NCBI GenBank assembly: GCA_965601455.1
Contig: OZ271831.1
Coordinates: forward strand, 124,001 to 188,000
DNA: 64,000 nucleotides
Direction: 5' to 3'
From: JANQEU01 sp965601455
GTDB lineage: Bacteria > Bacteroidota > Bacteroidia > Cytophagales > Cyclobacteriaceae
In this document: positions 15,847 to 25,016 of the stretch, one piece after another
How the letters are laid out: the number at the start of each line of letters is the position of its first letter
How positions within the stretch are numbered: position 1 is the first letter of the stretch
Notes under the pieces: model-generated
The model's input: the letters and a program-made list of their open reading frames with translations, nothing else
Databases searched by the model: none
What the model was told of the DNA's origin: nothing
Made by a program: the position numbers and the translations under genes

Positions 15847-16974
15847 ATGTCTGACAATCTCAAAAAACAACAAACGTATTATGAGAGCATCATGGGAAAT
15901 GGATTTTCCAGACGTGATTTCATGAAATTCAGCGCCTTCATGGCGGCTTATCTTGGGTATGAAACTTCATCCATTGGACAAATAGAAAAATCCTTACAGG
16001 AGACACCAAGATTGCCTATTATATGGGAGCATTTTCAAGAGTGTACCTGCTGTTCTGAGTCATTTATTAGATCTGATCATCCCATCGTAGCAGATATTCT
16101 TCTAGATAAGGTGTCACTTGACTATACCTTATCGCTGATGGCGGCTTCAGGCCATCAGGCAGAAGCAGCTAAGAAGGCAACAATGGAGAAATATAAAGGT
16201 GAATATATTCTTGCTGTAGAAGGTTCTGTACCTACTGGAGAAGATGGAATATACTGTTGTATAGCAGGGAAAACCGCTATTGAACAGCTGCAAGAGGCAG
16301 CGGCCGGTGCCAAGGCAATTGTGGCCTGGGGTAGCTGTGCCTCTAATGGCTGTGTTCAATCAGCCAAGCCGAATCCTACTCAAGCAACCCCAATTCATAA
16401 AATCATAACAGACAAGCCAATTGTTAGGGTTCCGGGTTGTCCACCTATCGGAGAGGTTATGGCAGGGGTGATCGTGCATGTTGTGGCTTTCGGTAAACTT
16501 CCAGAGTTGGATTCACAAGGTAGACCTAAGGCCTTCTATAATAAGCGTGTCCATGACAGCTGTTATCGTCGTCCATACTTTGATGCTGGATTATTTGTAG
16601 AAGAATTTGACGATCCAAATGCAAAAAAAGGATATTGTTTATATAAGGTAGGCTGTAAGGGACCAGTGACCTACAATGCTTGTGGAAGCATTCGATGGAA
16701 CAACGGAGTGAGTTATCCCATACAATCTGGTCATGGGTGCTTCGGATGCAGTGAAGATAACTTCTGGGATAATGGCCCAATTTATGAAAGGCTTTCATCA
16801 ATACCAGGTTTCGGGATTGAGTCTAACGCCGATACTATAGGAAAAGTGGCTGCTGGTGCAGTAGCCGGAGCGGCCTTGGTACATGGAGTATCCGCAGCGG
16901 TGGCCAAAAGAGCCAAAGTAAAAGAATCAATTTCCCAGGGTAAGGAAGTTGAAAAGAAAATCGACGAAGAATAA
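15847..16974 (+). CDS. hupS: Uptake [NiFe]-hydrogenase small subunit, oxygen-tolerant type
   Basis: The iron-sulfur subunit carries electrons from the NiFe site to the membrane. The 375 residues begin with a Tat signal (SRRDFMKF, residues 21-28), so the enzyme faces the periplasm. The proximal-cluster cysteines are C66, C68, C69 (ECTCCSES), C164, C169 (GSCASNGC) and C198 (PGCPP). C68 and C169 are the two extra cysteines that make the [4Fe-3S] cluster of oxygen-tolerant enzymes. Medial and distal ligands follow (HDSCYRR, GYCLYKVGC, HGCFGCSE). A C-terminal helix (about residues 320-345) anchors it next to HupC. ATG 15847 is chosen because it places the Tat motif at the usual distance. Confidence 0.97.
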   Translation: MSDNLKKQQTYYESIMGNGFSRRDFMKFSAFMAAYLGYETSSIGQIEKSLQETPRLPIIWEHFQECTCCSESFIRSDHPIVADILLDKVSLDYTLSLMAASGHQAEAAKKATMEKYKGEYILAVEGSVPTGEDGIYCCIAGKTAIEQLQEAAAGAKAIVAWGSCASNGCVQSAKPNPTQATPIHKIITDKPIVRVPGCPPIGEVMAGVIVHVVAFGKLPELDSQGRPKAFYNKRVHDSCYRRPYFDAGLFVEEFDDPNAKKGYCLYKVGCKGPVTYNACGSIRWNNGVSYPIQSGHGCFGCSEDNFWDNGPIYERLSSIPGFGIESNADTIGKVAAGAVAGAALVHGVSAAVAKRAKVKESISQGKEVEKKIDEE

Positions 16975-16998
16975 TCATCAAGTTAATCATAGAAGAAG

Positions 16999-18732
16999 AT
17001 GGCTGAAAGAATTGTAGTAGACCCGATAACAAGGATTGAGGGTCACCTGAGAATAGAAGCTGAAGTTAAAGATGGGAAGATCGTAGATGCATATAGTTCA
17101 TCCACGATGGTGAGGGGACTCGAAGAAATTGTGAAAGGTAGAGATCCAAGGGATGTATGGGCTTTTGTACAACGAACCTGCGGGGTTTGTACCACAGTTC
17201 ATGCTTTAACCTCGGTAAGAGCAGTTGAGGACGCTCTCGGAATAGAAGTACCACCTAATGCAGAAATGGTACGAAATATCATGGAAGGGGCATTGTACCT
17301 TCATGACCATGTTGTGCATTTTTATCATTTGCATGCATTGGATTGGGTTGATGTCGTTTCTTGTCTCAAGGCGGATCCGGCGGAAACAAGCAGAATTGCC
17401 CAAAGCATCTCAAATTGGCCGAAAAGCTCCGTTGGATATTTTTCAGATATACAAAAACGAATTAAGAAATTCGTCGATAGCGGACAGTTGGGAATATTTG
17501 CCAACGGTTATTGGGGACATCCCCAGATGAAATTGCCAGCTGAAATAAACCTGCTAGCAGTGGCGCACTATCTGGAAGCCTTAGAATGGCAAAAAGAGAT
17601 TGTCAAGATTCACACAATTTTCGGTGGTAAGAACCCGCATCCAAATTACCTGGTTGGGGGAATGGCTTGCGCACTTTCACCGGATGATCCAGGGGGTTTA
17701 ACGGCTGAGAGATTAGCCTATGTTGGACAGCTGTTACAGGAAGGCCGAGACTTTGTAAACCAGGTATACATTCCAGATGTAGTTGCCATTGCATCTTTTT
17801 ACAAAGATTGGGGTAGTATTGGTCAGGGATTTGGAAACTACATGGTTTATGGTGATATGCCTACAAATGGCTATAATGACCCTTCTAGTTTCAAATTTCC
17901 AAGTGGTGTTATCAAGGATAGAGATTTAAGTACAATTATGGAAATCGATCACCGCGATTCCACAGAGATTGTAGAGTACGTTAACTCTTCGTGGTATGAA
18001 TACACGTCTGGTGACGATGGAGGACTTCATCCATGGGATGGTCAAACCAATATCAAATATTCCGGACCGAAACCTCCTTATGACTATCTGGATGTTGATC
18101 AGAAATATAGTTTCATTAAGACTCCTCGATGGAAGGGGTTGCCAATGGAAGTTGGACCTTTATCTAGAATGCTGGTGGGTTATGCATTGGGAAGAGAGGA
18201 ATTCGTAGAAATTGTAGATTCATCATTATCTAAGCTAGATGTACCTGTTACAGCACTGTTTTCCACTCTTGGTAGAACCGCTGCTAGGGCGCTGGAATCT
18301 CAACTGGTAGCCGACTGGAATATTGAATTCTATGATACCTTGATGAATAACATCAAAAATGGAGACACCCGGATGGCCAATTCGGAAAAAAGAGATCCAT
18401 TTACATGGCCAAATGAAGCCAAAGGTGTGGGTTACATGGAAGCACCTCGAGGTAGTCTGGCTCATTGGGTTGTCATTAAGGACCGGAAAGTTTCTAATTA
18501 TCAGCAAGTTGTTCCTTCAACATGGAATGCATCTCCAAGAGACCCTAGTGGACAATTATCTGCTTATGAATCTACATTGATAGGTACTCCGGTAGCGGAT
18601 CCTGAACAGCCGTTGGAGATAATTCGAACCATACATTCATTCGATCCTTGCATCGCATGTGCGGTTCACTTGTATGATGAGCATGGTAAGCATCTGTCCC
18701 AGGTGCAGAATACAACTATGTGCAACACCTAA
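16999..18732 (+). CDS. hupL: Uptake [NiFe]-hydrogenase large subunit
   Basis: Catalytic subunit splitting H2. The 577 residues include the L1 motif RIEGHLRIE (12-20) with RTCGVC (C61, C64), and the C-terminal L2 motif DPCIACAVH with C551 and C554; together these four cysteines hold Ni and Fe. After H557 a 20-residue tail (LYDEHGKHLSQ and on) follows, the extension that HupD removes once nickel is in place. It has no Tat signal and is exported with HupS. It starts 24 bases after hupS and is followed by hupC. Confidence 0.98.
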   Translation: MAERIVVDPITRIEGHLRIEAEVKDGKIVDAYSSSTMVRGLEEIVKGRDPRDVWAFVQRTCGVCTTVHALTSVRAVEDALGIEVPPNAEMVRNIMEGALYLHDHVVHFYHLHALDWVDVVSCLKADPAETSRIAQSISNWPKSSVGYFSDIQKRIKKFVDSGQLGIFANGYWGHPQMKLPAEINLLAVAHYLEALEWQKEIVKIHTIFGGKNPHPNYLVGGMACALSPDDPGGLTAERLAYVGQLLQEGRDFVNQVYIPDVVAIASFYKDWGSIGQGFGNYMVYGDMPTNGYNDPSSFKFPSGVIKDRDLSTIMEIDHRDSTEIVEYVNSSWYEYTSGDDGGLHPWDGQTNIKYSGPKPPYDYLDVDQKYSFIKTPRWKGLPMEVGPLSRMLVGYALGREEFVEIVDSSLSKLDVPVTALFSTLGRTAARALESQLVADWNIEFYDTLMNNIKNGDTRMANSEKRDPFTWPNEAKGVGYMEAPRGSLAHWVVIKDRKVSNYQQVVPSTWNASPRDPSGQLSAYESTLIGTPVADPEQPLEIIRTIHSFDPCIACAVHLYDEHGKHLSQVQNTTMCNT

Positions 18733-18749
18733 TTAAAAATGTAATCGTC

Positions 18750-19448
18750 ATGTCATTTCAAGATTATTATAGGGTTTATGTCTGGGAATTGCCGGTTAGA
18801 ATTTTTCACTGGGTGAATTTCCTTTGTATGATTGCATTGATTGCAACCGGCCTTGTCATAGGTGATCCTCCAGCAATTACGTCTGGAGCTGAAGCCACCA
18901 ACCAGTATTGGTTCGGATATGTCAGGTATATTCATTTTGCTGCCGCTTACCTATTTACCTTTAACCTGTTATACCGGTTTATCTGGGGATTCGTGGGGAA
19001 CAAGTACGTTCAATGGAAAACTTTCTGGCCTTTTACCAAATCAAGGTGGCAAGACTTAGTCAGTGTTTTGCGGGTTGACGTTTTGCTTAGAAGACCCGTT
19101 GAAGAGCCCAAGTTTCAAATGAGTGTTGGTCATAACCAGTTAGCCTATGTATCATACTTTCTATTCTTCGTTTTATGCGCTCTTCAAGTAATGACAGGAT
19201 TTGCTCTCTATGAGGATACTGCCAGTTGGTGGTTCCCTGGATTATTTGCTTGGGTTAAGGATGTCCTTGGTGGAGATATGCCTACACGACTGGTACATCA
19301 TATTATTATGTGGGTTATGATCATTTTTACCATCGTGCATGTGTACCTCGTTATGTACCACGATTGGTTAGAAGGACGCGGAATCGTATCATCTATGTTC
19401 GGCGGATATAAGTTTATAAAGAAACAGCGCCTGGAGGAATCAAAATGA
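18750..19448 (+). CDS. hupC: Hydrogenase b-type cytochrome subunit
   Basis: HupC/HyaC passes electrons from HupS to quinone. The 232 residues have four membrane helices with conserved haem-ligand histidines (RIFHWVNF, RYIHFAAAY, RLVHHIIMW, IVHVYLVMYHDW). ATG 18750 (MSFQDYYRVYVWELP) is the family start; an upstream in-frame ATG at 18720 would overlap hupL. Its stop overlaps the hupD start as ATGA. Its presence marks the hydrogenase as a membrane-bound respiratory enzyme rather than a sensor or bidirectional type. Confidence 0.96.
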   Translation: MSFQDYYRVYVWELPVRIFHWVNFLCMIALIATGLVIGDPPAITSGAEATNQYWFGYVRYIHFAAAYLFTFNLLYRFIWGFVGNKYVQWKTFWPFTKSRWQDLVSVLRVDVLLRRPVEEPKFQMSVGHNQLAYVSYFLFFVLCALQVMTGFALYEDTASWWFPGLFAWVKDVLGGDMPTRLVHHIIMWVMIIFTIVHVYLVMYHDWLEGRGIVSSMFGGYKFIKKQRLEESK

Positions 19449-19954
19449 GTAGTCTGATCGATTATAGCGTTAATTCAACCCTTGATAATAGGGACACTTC
19501 AAACATTTTGGTGCTTGGTGTTGGTAATTTTCTTATGGGAGATGAAGGGGTCGGTGTCCACATTGCGCAGAAAATGGAAAAAATGGATCTTCCGCATTTT
19601 GTGAGAGTGGTTGACGGGGGTACTGGCGGATTTTTCCTATTGAATTATTTTGACGACTTCGAGAAAGTGATTTTCATTGATGCTACTATGGATGGGAACC
19701 CTCCCGGCACAATCAGTCAGATAAGACCAAGATTTGCAGCGGATTTTCCAAAGGCACTGAGTGTACATGATGTTGGACTTAGGGATATGATTGAAACACT
19801 TTACATCATGGAGCATGTACCTGAAATGCATCTATTTACGGTATCAATTGGTGAAATTGTACCCATGCATGTTGGTTTAAGTCAACCCGTGAATGACACA
19901 GTAGATCCGCTTATAACCAAAGTTGTTGATTGGGCTAAACAGTTGCATGGATAA
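19445..19954 (+). CDS. hupD: Hydrogenase maturation endopeptidase
   Basis: An M52-family protease that cleaves the C-terminal tail of HupL. In 169 residues it has LGVGNFLMGDEGVGVH (the nickel-sensing Glu), VDGGTGGFFLL, VIFIDATMDG with the conserved Asp, and SVHDVGLRDM with the third metal ligand His. A short extra N-terminus (about 20 residues, Ser/Asn-rich) precedes the fold. It overlaps hupC by four bases and lies six bases before hypF. Confidence 0.95.
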   Translation: MSSLIDYSVNSTLDNRDTSNILVLGVGNFLMGDEGVGVHIAQKMEKMDLPHFVRVVDGGTGGFFLLNYFDDFEKVIFIDATMDGNPPGTISQIRPRFAADFPKALSVHDVGLRDMIETLYIMEHVPEMHLFTVSIGEIVPMHVGLSQPVNDTVDPLITKVVDWAKQLHG

Positions 19955-19960
19955 TATCCC

Positions 19961-22246
19961 ATGCAGACGTTCAGTATTCGCATAAAAGGGATTGTTCAAG
20001 GGGTAGGATTTCGTCCATTTGTTTTTCAGGAAGCAAAAAAGAAAGGAATCAATGGCTGGGTTCTGAATGGTTCAAATGGGGTGGAGATCAGGTTCAATTA
20101 TCCGTCTTTGACAGAGGCCCGGGAATGGCTTAAAACTTTGGTAAACGAAGCCCCGTCATTATCATACATTCAGGAGAGCTTTTTAGAGCAGATACCTACA
20201 GAGGATTTCGAGGGATTTCGAATTGAAAAGAGTAAGGAGGATGAGTTTGTAGATCTACCACTTACTCCAGATTTCGCCATGTGTCGGACTTGCAAAAGGG
20301 AAATGGATGACCCTAAGGACAGGCGATATAATTATGCTTTTATTACTTGTACAGATTGTGGTCCTCGATATTCCATAACCAGGAAAGTCCCCTACGACCG
20401 TCCCGTTACTACGATGAATCCATTCCCTATGTGTTCGTTGTGCTCCAAAGAATACGAGGATCCAATGACTCGAAGACATTATTCTCAAACCAATTCATGT
20501 GGAAATTGTGGTGTACAGCTTAATGTTTTGGGAACACAAAATGATCTTGATCGGGAATTCGATTCTGAAAGTGAGAAACTGGACTTTGTTGTTTCTGAAC
20601 TTAAAAATGGTAAAGTAGTGGCAGTAAAAGGAATTGGAGGTTTTCTTTTGATCTGTGATGCCACAAATGACGATTGTGTCAACAAGCTTAGAAGACGAAA
20701 ACACAGACCGGATAAACCACTGGCTGTGCTGTACCAGAACCTTGACGAAATTGAAAAATACTATTATTTGAAGGACTCGGAACGGGCATCATTAACTAGT
20801 CCAGTGGCACCTATCGTCCTATTAGAACCCAGGCAAAGTTCTCATTTAAGCCCTTTAATTGCACCAGAATTGGATACCATCGGAGTGATGCTCCCGTATG
20901 CGCCAATTCTTCACTTCATCAGTAGAGAATTTAATCAACCTCTCGTAGCAACTAGTGGCAATGTATCAGGTTCTCCGATAGTCTATTCGAACGTATCGGC
21001 GTCAGAAGAACTCTCCAATGTTGCAGATTTAATTCTGGAGCACAATCGGGAGATTCTAATCCCACAAGATGATTCAGTGGTTAGGTTTAGTCGATCAAAA
21101 GATATTCGAATTGTCTTACGCAGGTCCCGGGGGTTGGCTCCAAACTATTTTGGAGTAGACTTTAATTTGAGTGAAATAGAAGGAACAATGGCGGTGGGGG
21201 CTGAAATGAAAGGAGCATTCGCTATCGTTCATCGAGGAAGAATCTATATCAGTCAATACCTGGGTAGCATGGATAACTACCTGTCCCAGAACACTTTTCA
21301 CGATGTTTACAAGCATCTCCAGAATGTTTTGGGCTTCAAACCCAATAAACTTATTTCGGACATTCATCCGGATTATTTCGGAACAAGGTGGTGTCAGGAA
21401 CAGATTGAAAGTGGGGTATCCACAAGATCCTACCAACACCACAAAGCACATTTTGCCTCAGTCCTGGGAGAAAATAATCTATTGTATTCCAACGAGCCGA
21501 TTCTTGGATTCATTTGGGACGGAACGGGATTGTCTGAAGATCATCAAATATGGGGAAGTGAAACCTTCTTATGGAATCAGGGGGCAATTGAGCACCATGG
21601 AAATATTGGATCCGTAAGAAACATCGCGGGAGATAAGATGGCAATAGAGCCCAGGTTGTCGTTATTAGCTTTTCAGGACAATTCGGAAGAAACCACCAGT
21701 GGTTTGTTTTCCAGTGAGGAATGGGATGTTTATCAGAAGCTAAAGGCGAATTCAAAGACATACACTTCTAGTATGGGAAGATTCTTTGATGCCATATCGT
21801 GTCTTTTACTCAATCATTCCAAATCAACTTACGAGGGACAAGCGGCTATGCGACTTGAGACATTGTCTCGAAAAGGTTGGGAGAGTGAACAAAGTCTTGC
21901 AACAAACTGGTCACTCGAATTCGAAACCCCATTTTATTACCAGACGATAAATCACGTGCTTCGGGAGATGAATCATGGAGAACCTACGGAGGTTATTGGA
22001 TTTAGATTCCATCTATTTCTTGTTGAGTGGGTTATGCAGCAGGCAGAAAGGCAAAATATTCGAAAACTAGCATTCAGTGGTGGAGTATTTCAAAACGGGT
22101 TGCTGGTAGACTTATTGGTTGAAAGGTTATCCGGAAGTTTTGACTTATATTTTCATCAGGAATTGTCTCCAAATGATGAAGGAGTGGCGTTCGGGCAACT
22201 TATGCTTGAATTAACCAGTGATCAATCAATTTCCGTAAAACACTAA
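19961..22246 (+). CDS. hypF: Carbamoyltransferase HypF
   Basis: HypF makes the cyanide ligand precursor: it converts carbamoyl phosphate to carbamoyl-AMP and transfers the group to the HypE C-terminal cysteine. The 761 residues show an acylphosphatase domain (GIVQGVGFRPFVFQEA, 1-90), two zinc fingers with cysteine pairs C108/C111, C130/C133, C158/C161 and C180/C183, a YrdC-like domain (about 205-390, KGIGGFLLICDA, RRRKHRPDKPLAVL), and a Kae1-like domain with metal histidines (YQHHKAHFASV) and LAFSGGVFQNGLL. All modules are intact and the length is normal. Confidence 0.98.
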   Translation: MQTFSIRIKGIVQGVGFRPFVFQEAKKKGINGWVLNGSNGVEIRFNYPSLTEAREWLKTLVNEAPSLSYIQESFLEQIPTEDFEGFRIEKSKEDEFVDLPLTPDFAMCRTCKREMDDPKDRRYNYAFITCTDCGPRYSITRKVPYDRPVTTMNPFPMCSLCSKEYEDPMTRRHYSQTNSCGNCGVQLNVLGTQNDLDREFDSESEKLDFVVSELKNGKVVAVKGIGGFLLICDATNDDCVNKLRRRKHRPDKPLAVLYQNLDEIEKYYYLKDSERASLTSPVAPIVLLEPRQSSHLSPLIAPELDTIGVMLPYAPILHFISREFNQPLVATSGNVSGSPIVYSNVSASEELSNVADLILEHNREILIPQDDSVVRFSRSKDIRIVLRRSRGLAPNYFGVDFNLSEIEGTMAVGAEMKGAFAIVHRGRIYISQYLGSMDNYLSQNTFHDVYKHLQNVLGFKPNKLISDIHPDYFGTRWCQEQIESGVSTRSYQHHKAHFASVLGENNLLYSNEPILGFIWDGTGLSEDHQIWGSETFLWNQGAIEHHGNIGSVRNIAGDKMAIEPRLSLLAFQDNSEETTSGLFSSEEWDVYQKLKANSKTYTSSMGRFFDAISCLLLNHSKSTYEGQAAMRLETLSRKGWESEQSLATNWSLEFETPFYYQTINHVLREMNHGEPTEVIGFRFHLFLVEWVMQQAERQNIRKLAFSGGVFQNGLLVDLLVERLSGSFDLYFHQELSPNDEGVAFGQLMLELTSDQSISVKH

Positions 22247-22261
22247 ATTCAGGAAGTCATA

Positions 22262-23344
22262 ATGAAATATGTCGCTGAATATCGAAATCCCAAAGAGGTA
22301 AAAAAGCATCTGGAAGAGATTCACCGGATCACCACGCGACCTTGGGCCATTATGGAAATATGTGGAGGACAAACCCATGGTCTGGTCAAAAATGGATTAC
22401 TGGATTTGCTGCCAGATGAAATAACGATGGTTCATGGACCTGGTTGTCCAGTCTGCGTGACACCTCTTCACTTGATCGACAAGGCAGTCGAGCTGTCCCT
22501 TTTGGATCATGTCATTATGTGCTCATTTGGTGATATGGTTAGAGTTCCAGGTTCCCAGAAAAGTCTCTTGCAATCCAAGGCTGAAGGTGCAGATGTTAGA
22601 ATTCTATATTCCCCATTAGAAGCTTTGACTATCGCCAAGGAAAATCCGGATAAGGAGGTTATTTTCTTTGCAGTGGGGTTTGAAACTACCGCGCCTGCCA
22701 ATGCCCTTGCCGTTTACCAGGCTTCCCAATCCGGCATTGAAAACTTTTCAGTTCTAATGTCCCATGTTCTTGTACCACCAGCCATGGAAGCCATTTTGGG
22801 AGATCCCGATTCTCGTATTCAGGCTTTTCTTGCAGCAGGCCATGTAACTACCATAATGGGACTTGAGGAGTATTTTCCGATCGTTGAAAAATACAAGGTT
22901 CCGGTTGTGGCAACTGGTTTTGAACCCGTTGATCTTGTTCAGGGGATCCTAATGTGTATTCGGCAATTGGAAGCTGGTGAAGCCAGACTAGAAAATCAAT
23001 ATGGTCGGGTAGTGAACCCTGAAGGAAATAAGAAAGCTAAAGAAATTGTAGAGAAGGTTTTTGAGATTTCTGATCGTAGTTGGAGAGGGATTGGAACTAT
23101 CCCAGTCAGCGGATATGAACTTAAAGAATCTTACCGCTCATTCGACGCTAAATCTCGTTTCGACAGCAATTCCCTTTCGGCTCCGGAAAACAGTGAATGC
23201 ATTGCCGGGGAAATTCTTAAAGGAATGAAAAAGCCTAAGGACTGTTCGGCTTTTGGAAAGAAATGTACACCGGAGCATCCACTTGGCGCTCCCATGGTTT
23301 CTTCTGAAGGAGCATGTGCTGCTTACTTTCACTATGCGACATAA
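22262..23344 (+). CDS. hypD: Hydrogenase formation protein HypD
   Basis: HypD is the iron-sulfur scaffold that, with HypC, holds the Fe(CN)2CO unit during assembly. In 360 residues the conserved cysteines are seen in MEICGGQTHG (C34), HGPGCPVCVTP (C62, C65) and VIMCSFGDMVRVPGS (C87). The C-terminal [4Fe-4S] set lies in KKPKDCSAFGKKCTPEHPLG and SSEGACAAYF. It lies 15 bases after hypF and 13 before hypE. Confidence 0.98.
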   Translation: MKYVAEYRNPKEVKKHLEEIHRITTRPWAIMEICGGQTHGLVKNGLLDLLPDEITMVHGPGCPVCVTPLHLIDKAVELSLLDHVIMCSFGDMVRVPGSQKSLLQSKAEGADVRILYSPLEALTIAKENPDKEVIFFAVGFETTAPANALAVYQASQSGIENFSVLMSHVLVPPAMEAILGDPDSRIQAFLAAGHVTTIMGLEEYFPIVEKYKVPVVATGFEPVDLVQGILMCIRQLEAGEARLENQYGRVVNPEGNKKAKEIVEKVFEISDRSWRGIGTIPVSGYELKESYRSFDAKSRFDSNSLSAPENSECIAGEILKGMKKPKDCSAFGKKCTPEHPLGAPMVSSEGACAAYFHYAT

Positions 23345-23357
23345 GTAATTAGATAAG

Positions 23358-24413
23358 ATGGGAAAAAAGAGTTTTGAGGAGTTACAGTGTCCACTTCCCC
23401 AAGTGGATTTTGATCGAATTACACTTGGACATGGAGGAGGGGGTTTGCTTACAAATCGCTTATTGGATAAGGCTATATTCAATTTGTTTAGCAATCCAAT
23501 TCTAGATACTCGTCATGATGGAGCTCTTCTGGATCTTAACGGGCAGGTAGCTTTCTCCACTGACAGTTTTGTTATTTCACCTATATTTTTCCCTGGAGGC
23601 AATATTGGTGAGTTGGCCATCCACGGTACGGTGAATGATCTTGCCATGTGTGGCTCCATTCCCAAGTACTTATCCATGGGACTAGTGTTGGAAGAAGGAC
23701 TCATGCTTGACGAACTATGGGAAGTACTGGTTATGGCAAAACAAGCTGCAGATCATGCCGGAGTCACCATAGTTACCGGTGATACAAAAGTTGTGGAGAG
23801 GGGAAAAGGTGATAAACTGTTTATTAATACTACCGGAGTGGGGTTGCTTCATCCCGAAGCCAAGGTATCTAGTCAACGAGTTCAGTCGGGTGACAAGGTA
23901 ATTGTTAGTGGTCCGATAGCCACTCATGGTATGGCGATTATGTGTATTCGTGAAGGCATTTCGTTTGAAAGTACCATTGAAAGTGACACCCGATCACTAA
24001 ATCATTTAACTAAAAAGCTTTTTGATCGTTTCGGATCAGATATTCATTTATTAAGAGATCCCACAAGGGGCGGTGTGTCTTCCACGTTAAACGAGGTGGC
24101 TCGGGATTGTAATCTGGGTGTTGAAATCTATGAGGAGCAATTACCCATTTTGGAGAACGTTGGAAATGCTTGCGAAATACTAGGATTGGATCCACTATAC
24201 GTAGCAAATGAAGGCGTTTTTGTTGCTTTTGTACCACCGGAAATTGCGGAGGAATTAACGAAAGAGATCAGTTCCACTCCGGAGGGCAATGGCGCAAAAA
24301 TTATTGGAGAGGTCGTTGCAGATCACCCAAAGAAAGTTATTCTGCACAGTAGTATAGGTGGCAAACGTGTAGTTAATATGCAGGTAGGAGAACAATTACC
24401 GAGGATTTGTTGA
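23358..24413 (+). CDS. hypE: Hydrogenase maturation protein HypE
   Basis: HypE dehydrates the thiocarboxamide on its own C-terminal cysteine to a thiocyanate and donates CN to the HypCD iron. The 351-residue protein has the AIR-synthase-like ATP fold (LGHGGGG near the N-terminus, STDSFVISP, VTGDTKVVERG, DPTRGGVSSTLNE) and ends in the required PRIC, with Cys351 last. It closes the plus-strand hydrogenase operon, which runs hupSLCD-hypFDE with small gaps throughout. Confidence 0.98.
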   Translation: MGKKSFEELQCPLPQVDFDRITLGHGGGGLLTNRLLDKAIFNLFSNPILDTRHDGALLDLNGQVAFSTDSFVISPIFFPGGNIGELAIHGTVNDLAMCGSIPKYLSMGLVLEEGLMLDELWEVLVMAKQAADHAGVTIVTGDTKVVERGKGDKLFINTTGVGLLHPEAKVSSQRVQSGDKVIVSGPIATHGMAIMCIREGISFESTIESDTRSLNHLTKKLFDRFGSDIHLLRDPTRGGVSSTLNEVARDCNLGVEIYEEQLPILENVGNACEILGLDPLYVANEGVFVAFVPPEIAEELTKEISSTPEGNGAKIIGEVVADHPKKVILHSSIGGKRVVNMQVGEQLPRIC

Positions 24414-24424
24414 TTTCTCCGTTA

Positions 24425-24925
24425 TTAATCCGAGGCAAGTTTTCCATATCGATGCTCATCGACAAATACTTGGTTTTTGAACACAGCTTTTCTTAATACT
24501 CCTTCTTTTTGAAATCCGTTTTTCTCCAGAACTTTCATTGACGCCGCATTGTATCCGAATACTGCAGCAAAAATCCGGGTACCTCCAAGCTCTTCAAATG
24601 CATATTTTAACATAATTTGAATGGCCCTGGAAACTATCCCCTTGTTCCAATAAGGTTCTCCCAGCCAATAGCCCAACTCATAGGAATGTTTGTAGACATC
24701 GGTCTGAGGGAATAGCATAATTACTCCAGCGAAGGTCTCTTCAAAACGAATACTGAAGGTAAGAATCGGCTCTTCCAATGATACCCGTTCAATAAACTCA
24801 ATTGCGTCTTCTTTAGTGTATGGATGTGGAAAGTGGTCCCTCACATTATCAAAAATTTTCTTGTTATTGGCGAGTCTGGCTAAAGGCTCAGCATCTTTGA
24901 TTTGTAGTGGACTTATCGTTACCAT
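24425..24925 (-). CDS. GNAT N-acetyltransferase, RimJ/RimL-like
   Basis: A 166-residue acetyl-CoA-dependent acetyltransferase. It has the N-terminal ISPLQIKDAEPLARLANN strand-helix, the ELGYWLGEPYWNKGIVSRAI block that corresponds to the acetyl-CoA-binding motif A, the YAFEELGGTRIFAAVFGYNAAS segment and the KVLEKNGFQKEGVLRKAV end, all typical of RimJ/RimL-like enzymes. The substrate is unknown. It is convergent with hypE and not part of that operon. Confidence 0.9.
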   Translation of the reverse strand: MVTISPLQIKDAEPLARLANNKKIFDNVRDHFPHPYTKEDAIEFIERVSLEEPILTFSIRFEETFAGVIMLFPQTDVYKHSYELGYWLGEPYWNKGIVSRAIQIMLKYAFEELGGTRIFAAVFGYNAASMKVLEKNGFQKEGVLRKAVFKNQVFVDEHRYGKLASD

Positions 24926-24960
24926 TTTGCAGCTAAGAATAAGGTATTCGATACAAAAAT

Positions 24961-24991
24961 AAAAAGCCTTCCAGCAAATGCTGGAAGGCTT
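24961..24991 (-). terminator. Terminator of the rpsB/tsf region
   Basis: A 13-bp perfect stem AAGCCTTCCAGCA / TGCTGGAAGGCTT with a two-base centre lies 26 bases beyond the tsf stop. On the minus strand it is followed by TTTTTATTTTT, a classical intrinsic terminator. Confidence 0.88.
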
Positions 24992-25016
24992 CTTTCTTTG
25001 CTTATTTTCTTAGGAG

